The translations under genes and the position numbers were made by a program. A stretch of 64,000 nucleotides of DNA, from positions 310,001 to 374,000 of the forward strand of contig NZ_JAXHMV010000008.1 of assembly GCF_034521165.1 (NCBI RefSeq), in the 5' to 3' direction. Source of the DNA: Thiohalophilus sp. GTDB lineage: Bacteria; Pseudomonadota; Gammaproteobacteria; UBA6429; Thiohalophilaceae. The notes under the pieces were generated by a model that made no database searches, was not told the DNA's origin, and saw nothing but the letters and a program-made list of their open reading frames with translations. Below, piece after piece: positions 9,399 through 18,145 of this stretch; positions within the stretch are counted from its first letter, which is position 1, and each line of letters opens with the position of its first letter.

Positions 9399-10015
9399 AA
9401 GATCTCGATTTAAGTGAATTAGACCTGAGTACCATCGGTTCCTGGCCGGCTGCGGTCAAGGCGGCGGTAGTTGCCGTAGTCTGTGTTGCAGTATTGGCCC
9501 TGGGGTATTTCCTGCATATTCAGAAAAAAATGGAGCAGCTGGAGCAGGTACGGGCCAAAGAGCCAAGCCTGAAGAGAGAGTTTGAGAAGAAACAGGCGAA
9601 GGCGGCAAATCTGGATGCCTATAAAAAACAGATGCAGGAGATGGAAGAGTCTTTCGGCACCATGTTGCGGCAGCTGCCCAGTAAAACCGAGGTGGATGAC
9701 CTGCTGATCGATGTCTCGCAAACCGGACTAAGCAGCGGTGTCGAGTTCGAGCTGTTCAAACCCCAGTCAGAAAAGCGAATCGAATTTTATGCCGAACTGC
9801 CGATCCAGATAAGCATGCTGGGCACGTATCACCAGTTTGGAAAGTTCGTCAGTGGTGTCGCCGCCCTGCCGCGGATTGTGACTCTTCATGATATTAATCT
9901 TACAAGTAGCAAGGATGGCAGATTGCAGATGGATGTCACGGCCAAGACCTATCGCTATCTTGATGAAAATGAGCTGGCCTCAGCGAAAAAGAAGAATGAA
10001 AAGCGGAGGCGATAG
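9395..10015 (+). CDS. pilO: Type IV pilus assembly protein PilO
   Basis: PilO pairs with PilN in the periplasm to form the alignment subcomplex. The 206-residue product has a short acidic cytoplasmic tail (LDLSELDLSTIGSWP), one membrane helix at about residues 24-44, a coiled coil rich in Lys/Glu (about 47-90) and a C-terminal periplasmic domain with QLPSKTEVDDLL and GTYHQFGKFVSGVAALPRIVTLHDI, which are family hallmarks. The C-terminus is strongly basic (KKKNEKRRR). Confidence 0.97.
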   Translation: MKDLDLSELDLSTIGSWPAAVKAAVVAVVCVAVLALGYFLHIQKKMEQLEQVRAKEPSLKREFEKKQAKAANLDAYKKQMQEMEESFGTMLRQLPSKTEVDDLLIDVSQTGLSSGVEFELFKPQSEKRIEFYAELPIQISMLGTYHQFGKFVSGVAALPRIVTLHDINLTSSKDGRLQMDVTAKTYRYLDENELASAKKKNEKRRR

Positions 10016-10039
10016 GGGTTCAATTCCTGAGTGCAACCT

Positions 10040-10573
10040 ATGCTGAATAACAAATTGACAAAACTTGCTCTGTTGGCAGCCGTGATGCTGTTGGGCGCCT
10101 CGTGTAGCGGCCCGGAACATGCCGATCTGCAGGAGTATGTGCAACGGGTCAAGGCAAAGAAACAGGGCCGTATTGAGCCGTTACCCGAGATCAAGCCGTA
10201 CGAAACATTTACCTATAAGTCGGATGATCTGCGGGATCCCTTCACGCCTTTTGTGCAGCAAGCAGCGGTCCAGGAGACGCCGGCCAATACCGGGCTACGG
10301 CCGGATACAAACCGCAAGCGCGAAGCACTGGAACAGTTCTCGCTCGATTCACTGGTGTTTGTCGGGCACCTGGAAAAAGATGGCGTGCTGTGGGGACTGA
10401 TCTCGTCACCGGATTCGACTGTCTACAAGGTAAGAGAAGGCAATTATATCGGCCAGAATTATGGCGAAATAGAAGAGATTTCCGAGACCCAAGTACTGAT
10501 AACAGAAATTGTGTCTGATGGAAGTGGTGGATGGATTGAAAGAGAGGCGGCCCTCACGCTGGAAAGCGAGTAA
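10040..10573 (+). CDS. pilP: Type IV pilus lipoprotein PilP
   Basis: PilP is an inner-membrane lipoprotein linking PilN/PilO to the N domains of the PilQ secretin. The ATG at 10040 gives 177 residues with a lipoprotein signal ending LLGASC; the lipobox is slightly unusual because Gly occupies the -3 position. A disordered linker follows, then the compact beta domain with KSDDLRDPFTPF, DSLVFVGHLEKDGVLWGLI, VYKVREGNYIGQNYG and ITEIVSDGSGGWIERE, all typical of PilP. An in-frame GTG at 10031 is an alternative start three codons earlier. Confidence 0.95.
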   Translation: MLNNKLTKLALLAAVMLLGASCSGPEHADLQEYVQRVKAKKQGRIEPLPEIKPYETFTYKSDDLRDPFTPFVQQAAVQETPANTGLRPDTNRKREALEQFSLDSLVFVGHLEKDGVLWGLISSPDSTVYKVREGNYIGQNYGEIEEISETQVLITEIVSDGSGGWIEREAALTLESE

Positions 10574-10605
10574 GTCGGGCTCCGTATAATTTTTGGAGTA
10601 GAACC

Positions 10606-12705
10606 ATGATAAACCAGAGTGGTTATGCAAGCAGAATCATGAACGTCACCGGCATGCTGTCGGTGATGCTGTTGATGTTTCTGGTATCGTCCCAGGCCCA
10701 GGCCCAAAATAGCCTGAGCGATATAAGCTATTCAACTCTCCCTGGCGACAAGGTGCAGATCAAGCTGAAACTGGATCGGCCGCTGGAGGCTGAACCGGCA
10801 AGCTTCACCATCGATAACCCGGCTCGCATCGCTTTCGATCTGCCCGATACCAAACTGAATCTTGGTGAGCGCACCAGGGATATCGGTATTGGCGTGGCCC
10901 GCAGTGTCACGACAGCGGAGGCTGGCGGCCGAACCCGGGTTGTTCTGAATCTTTCCAGTCTGGTGGGTTACAGCACCGCGTTGGAAGGCAATGATGTGGT
11001 GATTACCCTGAATGAAAGCGGCGAAACCCGTTTCTCCCGTGCCGGTGGGGCAGATCAGAAGAGAACTTTCAGCCAGGGTGCTTCGGTCAATGTGCTGGAT
11101 CTTGATTTTCGTCGTGGCGCCTCGGGTGAAGGGCGGGTGGAAATGACTCTGGCTGATCCGAACACGGCCGTGGACATGAAGCGGCGCGGTAGTCAGGTGG
11201 TGGTGACACTGAAAAACAGTGTCCTGGATGAAAAACTGGAGCGGCGCGTCAATGTACAGGATTTTGCCACGCCGGTCAGTACCGTGGATGCCTTTAACCA
11301 GGGTAATGATGTACGCGTGATTATCAGCGCGACGGATGAGTTCGAACATATTGCTTATCAGGCGGACCAGAAATTGACTATCGATCTCAAACCGATCGTC
11401 AAGGCCGAAGAAGAAGAGAAACAACGCCGACGAGAAGAGTATACGGGTGAAAAGCTGTCGCTCAACTTTCAGAATATTGAGGTGCGGGCGGTACTGCAAT
11501 TAATCGCGGACTTTACCGGCATCAATATGGTGACCAGTGATACGGTCTCGGGGAATGTGACCCTGCGACTGAAAAACGTGCCCTGGGATCAGGCGCTGGA
11601 TCTGATTCTCAAGACCAAGGGACTGGATAAACGTCAGAACGGAAATGTGATGCTGGTCGCGCCGGCCGAGGAGATCGCCGCGCGCGAGAAAATGGAGCTG
11701 GAGGCAAACCGGCAAGTCGAGGCGCTTGCCCCGTTGATTAGCGAGACGATCCAGGTCAATTATGCCAAGGCTTCGGAATTGGCTAGCCTGCTCAAGACAA
11801 AAGGCAGCGAACTCCTGTCCGAGCGCGGTAACGTGAGCGTTGATGAGCGTACCAACAAATTGCTGGTTCAGGAAACGGCGGAACGTATCGATGCCATTAT
11901 CTCCCTGGTCAATGAGCTGGATGTGCCGGTGCGTCAGGTGCTGATTGAGTCGCGCATCGTGCTGGCCAGCACCAACTTCAGCAAGGAAGTCGGGGTGCGC
12001 TTCGGGGTGTCCCGAGACTATGTTGGCTCCGATGGTCGTGAACGGGCAACCTCCGGCAATTTGAATGCCGTCGATCAGCTGATTAACAACGATACCTTGA
12101 CGTCTCCGGATCGCTGGAACGTAAATTTACCCGCGGCAAGTTCTTCAGCCGGCACCATTGGCATGGCATTGGCAAGATTACCGTTCGGCACCCTGGTGGA
12201 GCTGGAGTTGTCCGCGGCCCAGGCCGAGGGGGAAACCGAAATCGTCTCCAGCCCGCGGGTCATCACCGCCAATCAGCAGGAGGCGGTGATCGAATCGGGG
12301 CAGGAAATTCCCTATCAGGAAGCCACTTCCAGCGGTGCGACCAGTGTTTCCTTCAAAAAGGCCGTGCTGAGTCTGACGGTGACACCGCAAATCACCCCGG
12401 ATGATCGGATTATCATGGATCTGGAAGTCAAGAGTGACAATCCTGACTTTGGTAATCTGGTTCTGGGTGTACCGCCAATCAATACCCAGAACGTTCAGAC
12501 CCAGGTGCTGATCAATAACGGTGAGACGATTGTGCTGGGCGGAGTTTATGAGCAGACCAAGAGTAACACCATCAACCGGGTGCCCTTCTTTGCGGACCTG
12601 CCAATAGTCGGGGCTCTGTTCAGAAGCAAGTCCGAACAAGATGAAAAGAACGAACTGTTGATCTTCGTGACGCCGAAGATCATCAAGGATGAGATGCAGA
12701 TCTAG
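10606..12705 (+). CDS. pilQ: Type IV pilus secretin PilQ
   Basis: PilQ forms the outer-membrane ring through which the pilus passes. The 699-residue product has a signal peptide ending QAQAQ (about residue 34), two AMIN domains (about 38-145 and 160-260) that usually bind peptidoglycan, a secretin-TonB short N-terminal region (LSLNFQNIEVRAVLQLIAD, about 285), an N1-type domain (IQVNYAKASELASLL, about 380) and the secretin domain with the VxxGQEIPY and GGVYEQTKS segments. GGAG lies ahead of the ATG at 10606. The gene is the last of the pil operon and is followed by a strong terminator. Confidence 0.97.
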   Translation: MINQSGYASRIMNVTGMLSVMLLMFLVSSQAQAQNSLSDISYSTLPGDKVQIKLKLDRPLEAEPASFTIDNPARIAFDLPDTKLNLGERTRDIGIGVARSVTTAEAGGRTRVVLNLSSLVGYSTALEGNDVVITLNESGETRFSRAGGADQKRTFSQGASVNVLDLDFRRGASGEGRVEMTLADPNTAVDMKRRGSQVVVTLKNSVLDEKLERRVNVQDFATPVSTVDAFNQGNDVRVIISATDEFEHIAYQADQKLTIDLKPIVKAEEEEKQRRREEYTGEKLSLNFQNIEVRAVLQLIADFTGINMVTSDTVSGNVTLRLKNVPWDQALDLILKTKGLDKRQNGNVMLVAPAEEIAAREKMELEANRQVEALAPLISETIQVNYAKASELASLLKTKGSELLSERGNVSVDERTNKLLVQETAERIDAIISLVNELDVPVRQVLIESRIVLASTNFSKEVGVRFGVSRDYVGSDGRERATSGNLNAVDQLINNDTLTSPDRWNVNLPAASSSAGTIGMALARLPFGTLVELELSAAQAEGETEIVSSPRVITANQQEAVIESGQEIPYQEATSSGATSVSFKKAVLSLTVTPQITPDDRIIMDLEVKSDNPDFGNLVLGVPPINTQNVQTQVLINNGETIVLGGVYEQTKSNTINRVPFFADLPIVGALFRSKSEQDEKNELLIFVTPKIIKDEMQI

Positions 12706-12710
12706 TCAGA

Positions 12711-12754
12711 TCGGCCGGTAATGCCGCGAGGCATCACCGGCCGGATTGTTTTTT
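12711..12754 (+). terminator. Rho-independent terminator after pilQ
   Basis: A 14-bp stem with one mismatch (12712-12725 with 12730-12743) and a GCGA tetraloop is followed by a T-rich tract (12746-12754). It lies 6 bases after the pilQ stop and 10 bases before aroK, so it should separate the pilus genes from aroKB at least partly. Confidence 0.9.
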
Positions 12755-12764
12755 CTGCGGCCTC

Positions 12765-13277
12765 ATGTCTTCAGTCAATAATATCTTTCTCGTCGGATTG
12801 ATGGGGGCGGGTAAAACCACCATCGGCCGCCAGCTTGCTCAGGCCCTGGGCAAGGAATTCATGGACAGCGATCACGAAATCGAGGCACGCACCGGGGTGA
12901 ATATCCCGTTGATCTTCGAGCTTGAAGGGGAAGCGGGATTTCGGGAGCGTGAATCGGCAGTGCTCGACGAGCTGACCGAACGTGACAATGTGGTGCTGGC
13001 CACCGGCGGGGGTGCGGTACTGCGCGAGGAAAACCGCCGCCACATGAAACAGCGTGGAATGGTGGTCTATCTGCAGGCTGATGTCGAGCAGTTGCTGGAG
13101 CGCACCCGCAAAGACAAGAATCGGCCGTTGTTGCAGACCGGGGATCCTGAAGGCCGGTTGACCTGTTTGTTGCAGGAGCGGGAACCGCTTTATCTCGAAC
13201 TGGCGGATCTGGTAGTCAATACCGGCCAGGGCAATATCCGCAGCGTGGTCGATACAATTCTGGAAAAACTTGCCTGA
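12765..13277 (+). CDS. aroK: Shikimate kinase
   Basis: Shikimate kinase phosphorylates shikimate with ATP in chorismate biosynthesis. The 170-residue product has Walker A GLMGAGKTT (residues 11-19), the DSD shikimate-binding motif (about 34-36), the conserved Arg in FRERES, TGGGAV (about 79-84) and the lid Arg in KNRPLL. Synteny with aroB directly downstream is standard. No obvious Shine-Dalgarno precedes the ATG at 12765, and the pilQ terminator ends only 10 bases before it. Confidence 0.97.
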   Translation: MSSVNNIFLVGLMGAGKTTIGRQLAQALGKEFMDSDHEIEARTGVNIPLIFELEGEAGFRERESAVLDELTERDNVVLATGGGAVLREENRRHMKQRGMVVYLQADVEQLLERTRKDKNRPLLQTGDPEGRLTCLLQEREPLYLELADLVVNTGQGNIRSVVDTILEKLA

Positions 13278-13312
13278 GCCGTTGCTTCTCGCGCGCTGTG
13301 CCGACTATCCTG

Positions 13313-13318
13313 TATAAT
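13313..13318 (+). promoter_or_regulatory. Possible -10 element ahead of aroB
   Basis: A perfect TATAAT lies 30 bases before the aroB start, in the 70-base aroK-aroB gap. No convincing -35 is present at 16-18 bases, so this may only be a chance match. Confidence 0.3.
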
Positions 13319-13347
13319 CTGACAGTTACCGGCGCAATGAAGGCAAC

Positions 13348-14433
13348 ATGATTACTCTCAACGTCGATCTGGGCGAACGCAGTTATCCGATATTCATCGG
13401 CCAGCAGTTGCTGGGCGATGCCGAGCGGGTCAGCCCCTGTATTGCCGGCACCCAGGTGATGATTGTTACCAATGAAACGATTGCGCCGTTGTATCTTGAC
13501 AAGGCCCTGCAGGCGTTTACTGACTACGACCCCGGCCACGTTATCCTGCCTGACGGCGAGCAATACAAGAATCTGGAGATTCTAAACCGGATCTTTGATG
13601 AATTGCTGGTGCGCCATTTTGATCGCCACTGCACCCTGGTGGCCCTGGGTGGCGGCGTCATCGGGGATATGACCGGCTTCGCCGCCGCCTGTTACCAACG
13701 TGGCGTCGATTTTATCCAGATCCCCACCACCCTGCTGGCCCAGGTCGACTCCTCGGTAGGCGGCAAGACCGGCGTCAATCATCCTCAGGGCAAGAACATG
13801 ATCGGGGCGTTTCATCAGCCGCGCTGTGTGATTATTGATACCGATACCCTGAAAACACTGGATGATCGCCAGTTGAGCGCCGGCCTGGCGGAGATCATCA
13901 AGTATGGCCTGATTCGAGACCCCGAATTCATCGAGTGGCTGGAGCAGAATATGGATAAACTGTTGGCGCGCGATCCCGAAGCCACCGCGTATGCCATCGA
14001 GACCTCCTGCCGCAGCAAGGCCGCCATCGTGGCTGCCGATGAAAAAGAAAGCGGCGTGCGGGCCCTGCTCAATCTCGGCCACACCTTCGGCCATGCCATT
14101 GAAACCGGGGCCGGTTACGGTCACTGGTTGCATGGCGAGGCGGTGGGTACCGGAATGCTGATGGCGGCGGATCTTTCCATGCGCCAGGGCTGGTTATCGG
14201 AGCAGGATGTGCTGCGGGTGGAAAACCTGCTTGACAAGGCGGAGCTGCCCACTCGCGCACCGCATAATATGACCTATGAGCGGTTTATGGAGCTGATGGC
14301 GGTGGACAAAAAGGTCCGTGCCGGCCAGGTTAATCTGGTGCTGTTAAAATCATTGGGCGAGGCGGTTGTTACGGCCGATTTCGATCCCGCCCTGCTGCGC
14401 GAGACCGTCGAGGCCCATCGCGCCACGGAATAA
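13348..14433 (+). CDS. aroB: 3-dehydroquinate synthase
   Basis: This NAD- and metal-dependent enzyme converts DAHP to 3-dehydroquinate, the second step of the shikimate pathway. The 361-residue product has the nucleotide-binding loops LPDGEQYKN and ALGGGVIGDMTGFAA, the SSVGGKTGVNHP loop, and metal ligands in AGLAEIIKYGLI (Glu), LNLGHTFGHAIE (His) and GHWLHGEAV (His). The length is normal. It follows aroK as in most gammaproteobacteria. Confidence 0.98.
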   Translation: MITLNVDLGERSYPIFIGQQLLGDAERVSPCIAGTQVMIVTNETIAPLYLDKALQAFTDYDPGHVILPDGEQYKNLEILNRIFDELLVRHFDRHCTLVALGGGVIGDMTGFAAACYQRGVDFIQIPTTLLAQVDSSVGGKTGVNHPQGKNMIGAFHQPRCVIIDTDTLKTLDDRQLSAGLAEIIKYGLIRDPEFIEWLEQNMDKLLARDPEATAYAIETSCRSKAAIVAADEKESGVRALLNLGHTFGHAIETGAGYGHWLHGEAVGTGMLMAADLSMRQGWLSEQDVLRVENLLDKAELPTRAPHNMTYERFMELMAVDKKVRAGQVNLVLLKSLGEAVVTADFDPALLRETVEAHRATE

Positions 14434-14449
14434 ACAGACGGTAAATTCT

Positions 14450-15601
14450 ATGCTAAGTCTTGCGCCCTATGCCGCGAACGAAAAGAACAGTCTGGGGCGA
14501 CATATTCCCGAAGAAGCACCCAGTTACCGCAGCGAATTTCAGCGGGACCGGGACCGCATCGTTCACTCCGCCGCGTTTCGTCGCCTGGAATACAAGACCC
14601 AGGTGTTCGTCAATCACGAAGGGGACATGTTCCGTACCCGGCTGACCCACTCCATCGAAGTGGCGCAAATCAGCCGCTCTATCGCCCGGATTCTCAATAT
14701 TAATGAAGATCTGAGTGAGACCATCGCCCTGGCGCATGACCTGGGACACACCCCGTTCGGCCATGCCGGCCAGGATGCCCTGAACGATTGTATGAAAGAG
14801 TATGGCGGGTTCGAACATAATCTGCAGTCGTTGCGTACGGTCGACAAACTGGAGCAGCGTTACGCGGACTTCGAGGGATTGAATCTGACTTTTGAGGCGC
14901 GCGAGGGTATTCTCAAACATTGTTCGCTCAGGCACGCCCGTGAACTGGGCGAGGTGGGGCGCCGCTTTATCGACAAGACTCAGCCTTCGCTGGAAGCCCA
15001 GGCGGTGAACCTGGCCGACGAGATTGCCTATAATAATCATGACGTGGATGACGGCCTGCGCTCGGGGCTGATTACCCTGGCGGAACTGGAAGAGATCGAG
15101 CTGTTTAATGATCAATACCGGGAAGTCAGGGAGCGCTATCGGGAGCTGACCGACCGACGGCTGATCCACGAGATTATTCGGCGTATGATCAACCGTCAGA
15201 TCATCGATCTGGTAGAGACCAGTCAGGCGGCGATCGAAGTGCTGGCGCCACAGAAAATCGATGATGTCCGCCGGCACAGTCAGAGTCTGATCGGTTTCAG
15301 CGACGAGATGCGCGCCGCCAATATGGCGCTCAAACAATTTCTGCGCAGTCGGCTCTATTCCCATTACCGGGTGCATCGCATGACCTCGAAGGCGCAACGG
15401 ATTATCGAGTCGCTGTTCAGCGCGTTCTTTCAGGACCCCAGGCTGTTGCAACCCAAACATCAGCAGAAGGTCTACACGATGGAAGAAAAAGAAGGCACCA
15501 ATGGCCGCGCCCGCGCCGTTGCCGACTATATCGCCGGTATGACCGATCGCTATGCGATTGCCGAATACGGGCGCATTTTCGATCCGGCCGAATTAACCTG
15601 A
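14450..15601 (+). CDS. dgt: dGTP triphosphohydrolase-like HD protein
   Basis: This is a predicted deoxynucleoside-triphosphate triphosphohydrolase that trims the dNTP pool. The 383-residue product has the HD-domain signature: the first His in RTRLTHSIEVAQ, the HD pair in LAHDLGHTPFGHAG, and the later Asp in LADEIAYNNHDVDDGL. The EFQRDRDRIVHSAAFRRLEYKTQVF segment is typical of the shorter dGTPase-like subgroup rather than E. coli Dgt (505 residues). The ATG at 14450, 16 bases after the aroB stop, avoids the long overlap that an upstream in-frame start would give. Confidence 0.92.
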   Translation: MLSLAPYAANEKNSLGRHIPEEAPSYRSEFQRDRDRIVHSAAFRRLEYKTQVFVNHEGDMFRTRLTHSIEVAQISRSIARILNINEDLSETIALAHDLGHTPFGHAGQDALNDCMKEYGGFEHNLQSLRTVDKLEQRYADFEGLNLTFEAREGILKHCSLRHARELGEVGRRFIDKTQPSLEAQAVNLADEIAYNNHDVDDGLRSGLITLAELEEIELFNDQYREVRERYRELTDRRLIHEIIRRMINRQIIDLVETSQAAIEVLAPQKIDDVRRHSQSLIGFSDEMRAANMALKQFLRSRLYSHYRVHRMTSKAQRIIESLFSAFFQDPRLLQPKHQQKVYTMEEKEGTNGRARAVADYIAGMTDRYAIAEYGRIFDPAELT

Positions 15602-15628
15602 ACCGTGTAGTTGTGAGCGCGCCAGTTC

Positions 15629-15886
15629 ATGCGTATCTATATGCAAATACCGGCCATGGAAGACAAGCCGCCAAGGTTCTACCAGCTCATGCTGCAAAAG
15701 GACCTGGTAGACGGCTGGAATCTGATTCGCAACTGGGGCGAGACCGGCAGCCGCGGACGGGTCAAGCAGGATCATTACAGTGATCTGGAACAGGCCCAGA
15801 CAGCGCTGCTCAAGGTACGGGATATGCAGCTCGAGCGCGGTTACAAGGTGATGTTCATGCAGGGACAGGAACTGCCGCATGAGTAA
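15629..15886 (+). CDS. Small stand-alone WGR-domain protein
   Basis: The 85-residue protein is almost entirely a WGR domain, seen in DGWNLIRNWGETGSRGRVKQDHYSDLEQ followed by a GYKVMF strand. WGR domains occur in PARP enzymes and in MolR-type bacterial proteins and are thought to bind nucleic acid; the role of the single-domain bacterial form is unknown. The coding end overlaps the start of the DamX-like gene by 8 bases, so the two are translationally coupled. An in-frame ATG a few codons later (15641) is an alternative start. Confidence 0.8.
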   Translation: MRIYMQIPAMEDKPPRFYQLMLQKDLVDGWNLIRNWGETGSRGRVKQDHYSDLEQAQTALLKVRDMQLERGYKVMFMQGQELPHE

Positions 15887-17975
15887 TTACGACGACATCC
15901 CGACGCTGCGACACGAGCCCGACTATCTGGCGGACTACGGTCTGCAGAGACCGCCTTTTTTTACCGAGCACGATGATCGCTTTATCTACCTGGACGACGA
16001 GCGCCGGCAATTACTCGATATGCTGCAGCATCTGACCCGTTACAGCCGGCTGATGCTGATCGTTGTCGGCGAACGGGGCATCGGCAAGACCAGCATCAGA
16101 CAGCACTTTATCAACCAGGCGGATGAGCGTTACCTGATCAGTGACGTCGCGGCGCATCCGATGATGGATGCCAACGAGCTGCTCTCAGGTGTTGCCCGGG
16201 GCTTTGGTCTGCTCGATATTCCCGCCACCCCGGTGGAATTGCAGAACAACCTCTATCATTATCTGGCCGGTCTGCAGCAGCAGGATCGGACACCGGTGTT
16301 GCTGGTGGACGATGCCCATGAACTGCCCCGGGACGCTCTGGAGGCGCTGTTTTATCTTGCCGATGCCGAAGCCGGCGAGGGCAATCTGCTGCATCTGGTG
16401 CTGTTCTGCGAGCCGGCGATTGAGGTGATGCTTGAATCGTCCGCCATCCAGCCACTCAAGGAACGGGTGACCCACCACATGCGCCTGGCCCCTTTCGATG
16501 AGGCGCAGACCGCCGAGTATATTCGCCATCGTCTGGCCGTCGCCGGGCTGGACGGTGCCAGTCCCTTTACCCTCCGGGATATTCGCGCAATTTACCGGAG
16601 TGCCGACGGCATACCGGCCCGGATCAATGATGCCGCCTACCGCCTGCTCGTCGGGATAGAGATTGGGGAGGAGACGGATTTCGAGTTGGAGAGCGCACCG
16701 CTTGCAACGCGAAAGCGGGCATCGGGCCGCGGCTATCTTGCCGCCGGTGGTGCGATGGTGTTGCTTGTCGCCGCGATGCTCTGGTGGCCGGAGTCGGAAA
16801 TCCAACCGTCGGTGGACTCGTCGCACTCGCCATCGATCAGCCAGGGCGAACCGGCCGCAATGTCGTCGTCGCAGGAGATCGTGGAACTGCGTCCCGAACG
16901 GCTGAGCGGTACGCCTTTTGAAGCGGCACGCGATCAGCACGTGCCCGACGATCGGGAACTGTCGGTGGAGCCGGTGGGCGAACCCGTGGCAGCATCGACT
17001 CCCGCACTGCACATCGAGGCGATCAAGCCCAATCCGGTACCGGCCAGTGATGAACTGCAGACAGTCAGTCTGCACGGCAAGGGCTTTGATGAGAGCACTC
17101 GTATTACGGTCGAATGGGGTAATCAGCGCAAAACGCTGGCTGCTTCCCGGGTTGCGCTGATCAACGACAAACAGCTCGATTTTCGTCTGCGCGTCGGGAC
17201 CCGCGCGCAAACCTGGGAACTGCTGGTGCGCAACCCACAAAGCGATGAACGGGTCCGAACCCGTTTCACGGTAGAACCCGGGGCGGCGGCAGAGAATGAT
17301 CCCGTACCGGCATCAGCCAAGGCAGCAGTCGCGGTGAAGGAAACCCTCGACATTGACTGGCTGCAGCGCCAGCCGGCCGATCACTACACGCTGCAGCTGC
17401 TGGCAACGCGACAACGTGACAATCTGCAGGCCTTCCTGCAACGCCATGACCTGGACACGCAAAGTGTGATTGTCGAAAGTCGCAAGAACAGTGAACCCTG
17501 GTATGCCGCGGTCTTTGGCAGTTATCCCGATACCGGGGTGGCCCGGGAGGCGGCCGCGGATCTGCCCGGTGACCTGGAGGCGCCGTGGATCCGGCGTATC
17601 GGGGACGTTCAGGCGAGCCTGGCGCACCCGGCCGACGAGCCGATTACCGACAAGCCGGTGCCCCACAGCGCCACCTTGCGGGCACATACCGCCTGGTTGT
17701 GGGATCAGGATCCGGACGCCTATACCCTGCAGCTGATTGCCGGTTCTAATGAGCCGGCGATCCAGGACTTTATCGATCACCATGCACTGCGCGGCGAAGC
17801 CGTGTTTTATCAGACCCGGCGCAAGGGCAACCCCTGGTTCGTGGTGGTACTGGGCCGGCATGCCGATCGCGCGGCGGCGCTGGCGGCACGTGAGGCATTG
17901 CCGGCGACGCTGCGCGAACAGGCGCCATGGCCGCGCGCCTTCGCCGATATTCATAGCGAACTCGCCGCACCCTGA
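15879..17975 (+). CDS. DamX-like ATPase with two C-terminal SPOR domains
   Basis: This 698-residue inner-membrane protein probably acts at the division septum. Residues 20-270 form an ExeA/AAA-type ATPase with Walker A GERGIGKT (64-71) and Walker B VLLVDD (140-145). A membrane helix lies at about 285-303. A disordered linker follows, then a beta-rich IPT/TIG-like segment (about 375-465; IEAIKPNPVPASDELQTVSL). Two tandem DamX-type SPOR domains (about 490-570 and 605-695) share YTLQL near their starts and a PW(Y/F) segment before the last strands. SPOR domains bind denuded peptidoglycan at septa. The aroKB-damX-gltBD synteny supports the DamX assignment. The duplicated SPOR and the IPT-like insert are unusual. 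Confidence 0.88.
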   Translation: MSNYDDIPTLRHEPDYLADYGLQRPPFFTEHDDRFIYLDDERRQLLDMLQHLTRYSRLMLIVVGERGIGKTSIRQHFINQADERYLISDVAAHPMMDANELLSGVARGFGLLDIPATPVELQNNLYHYLAGLQQQDRTPVLLVDDAHELPRDALEALFYLADAEAGEGNLLHLVLFCEPAIEVMLESSAIQPLKERVTHHMRLAPFDEAQTAEYIRHRLAVAGLDGASPFTLRDIRAIYRSADGIPARINDAAYRLLVGIEIGEETDFELESAPLATRKRASGRGYLAAGGAMVLLVAAMLWWPESEIQPSVDSSHSPSISQGEPAAMSSSQEIVELRPERLSGTPFEAARDQHVPDDRELSVEPVGEPVAASTPALHIEAIKPNPVPASDELQTVSLHGKGFDESTRITVEWGNQRKTLAASRVALINDKQLDFRLRVGTRAQTWELLVRNPQSDERVRTRFTVEPGAAAENDPVPASAKAAVAVKETLDIDWLQRQPADHYTLQLLATRQRDNLQAFLQRHDLDTQSVIVESRKNSEPWYAAVFGSYPDTGVAREAAADLPGDLEAPWIRRIGDVQASLAHPADEPITDKPVPHSATLRAHTAWLWDQDPDAYTLQLIAGSNEPAIQDFIDHHALRGEAVFYQTRRKGNPWFVVVLGRHADRAAALAAREALPATLREQAPWPRAFADIHSELAAP

Positions 17976-18058
17976 GCCACCCGGGAATCCCGATAACCCT
18001 GTCGGTTCTCCTGTCATTTTGTCCTAAAACATCAAGCAAAACAGCTCCTTATGGAGCA

Positions 18059-18088
18059 TTGCAGGGGCCTGTGGCCTGGCTGTATACT
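18059..18088 (+). promoter_or_regulatory. Probable gltBD promoter
   Basis: TTGCAG (18059-18064) and TATACT (18083-18088) are 18 bases apart. A start near 18095 gives a leader of about 50-60 bases to the GTG codons. A small hairpin (CCCGC 18103-18107, GCGGG 18113-18117) followed by TAAAAAG lies within that leader. Confidence 0.5.
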
Positions 18089-18145
18089 TCTGGGCCATTT
18101 TGCCCGCGATCTGCGGGTAAAAAGTCGAATCACGGTAAGAATTTA

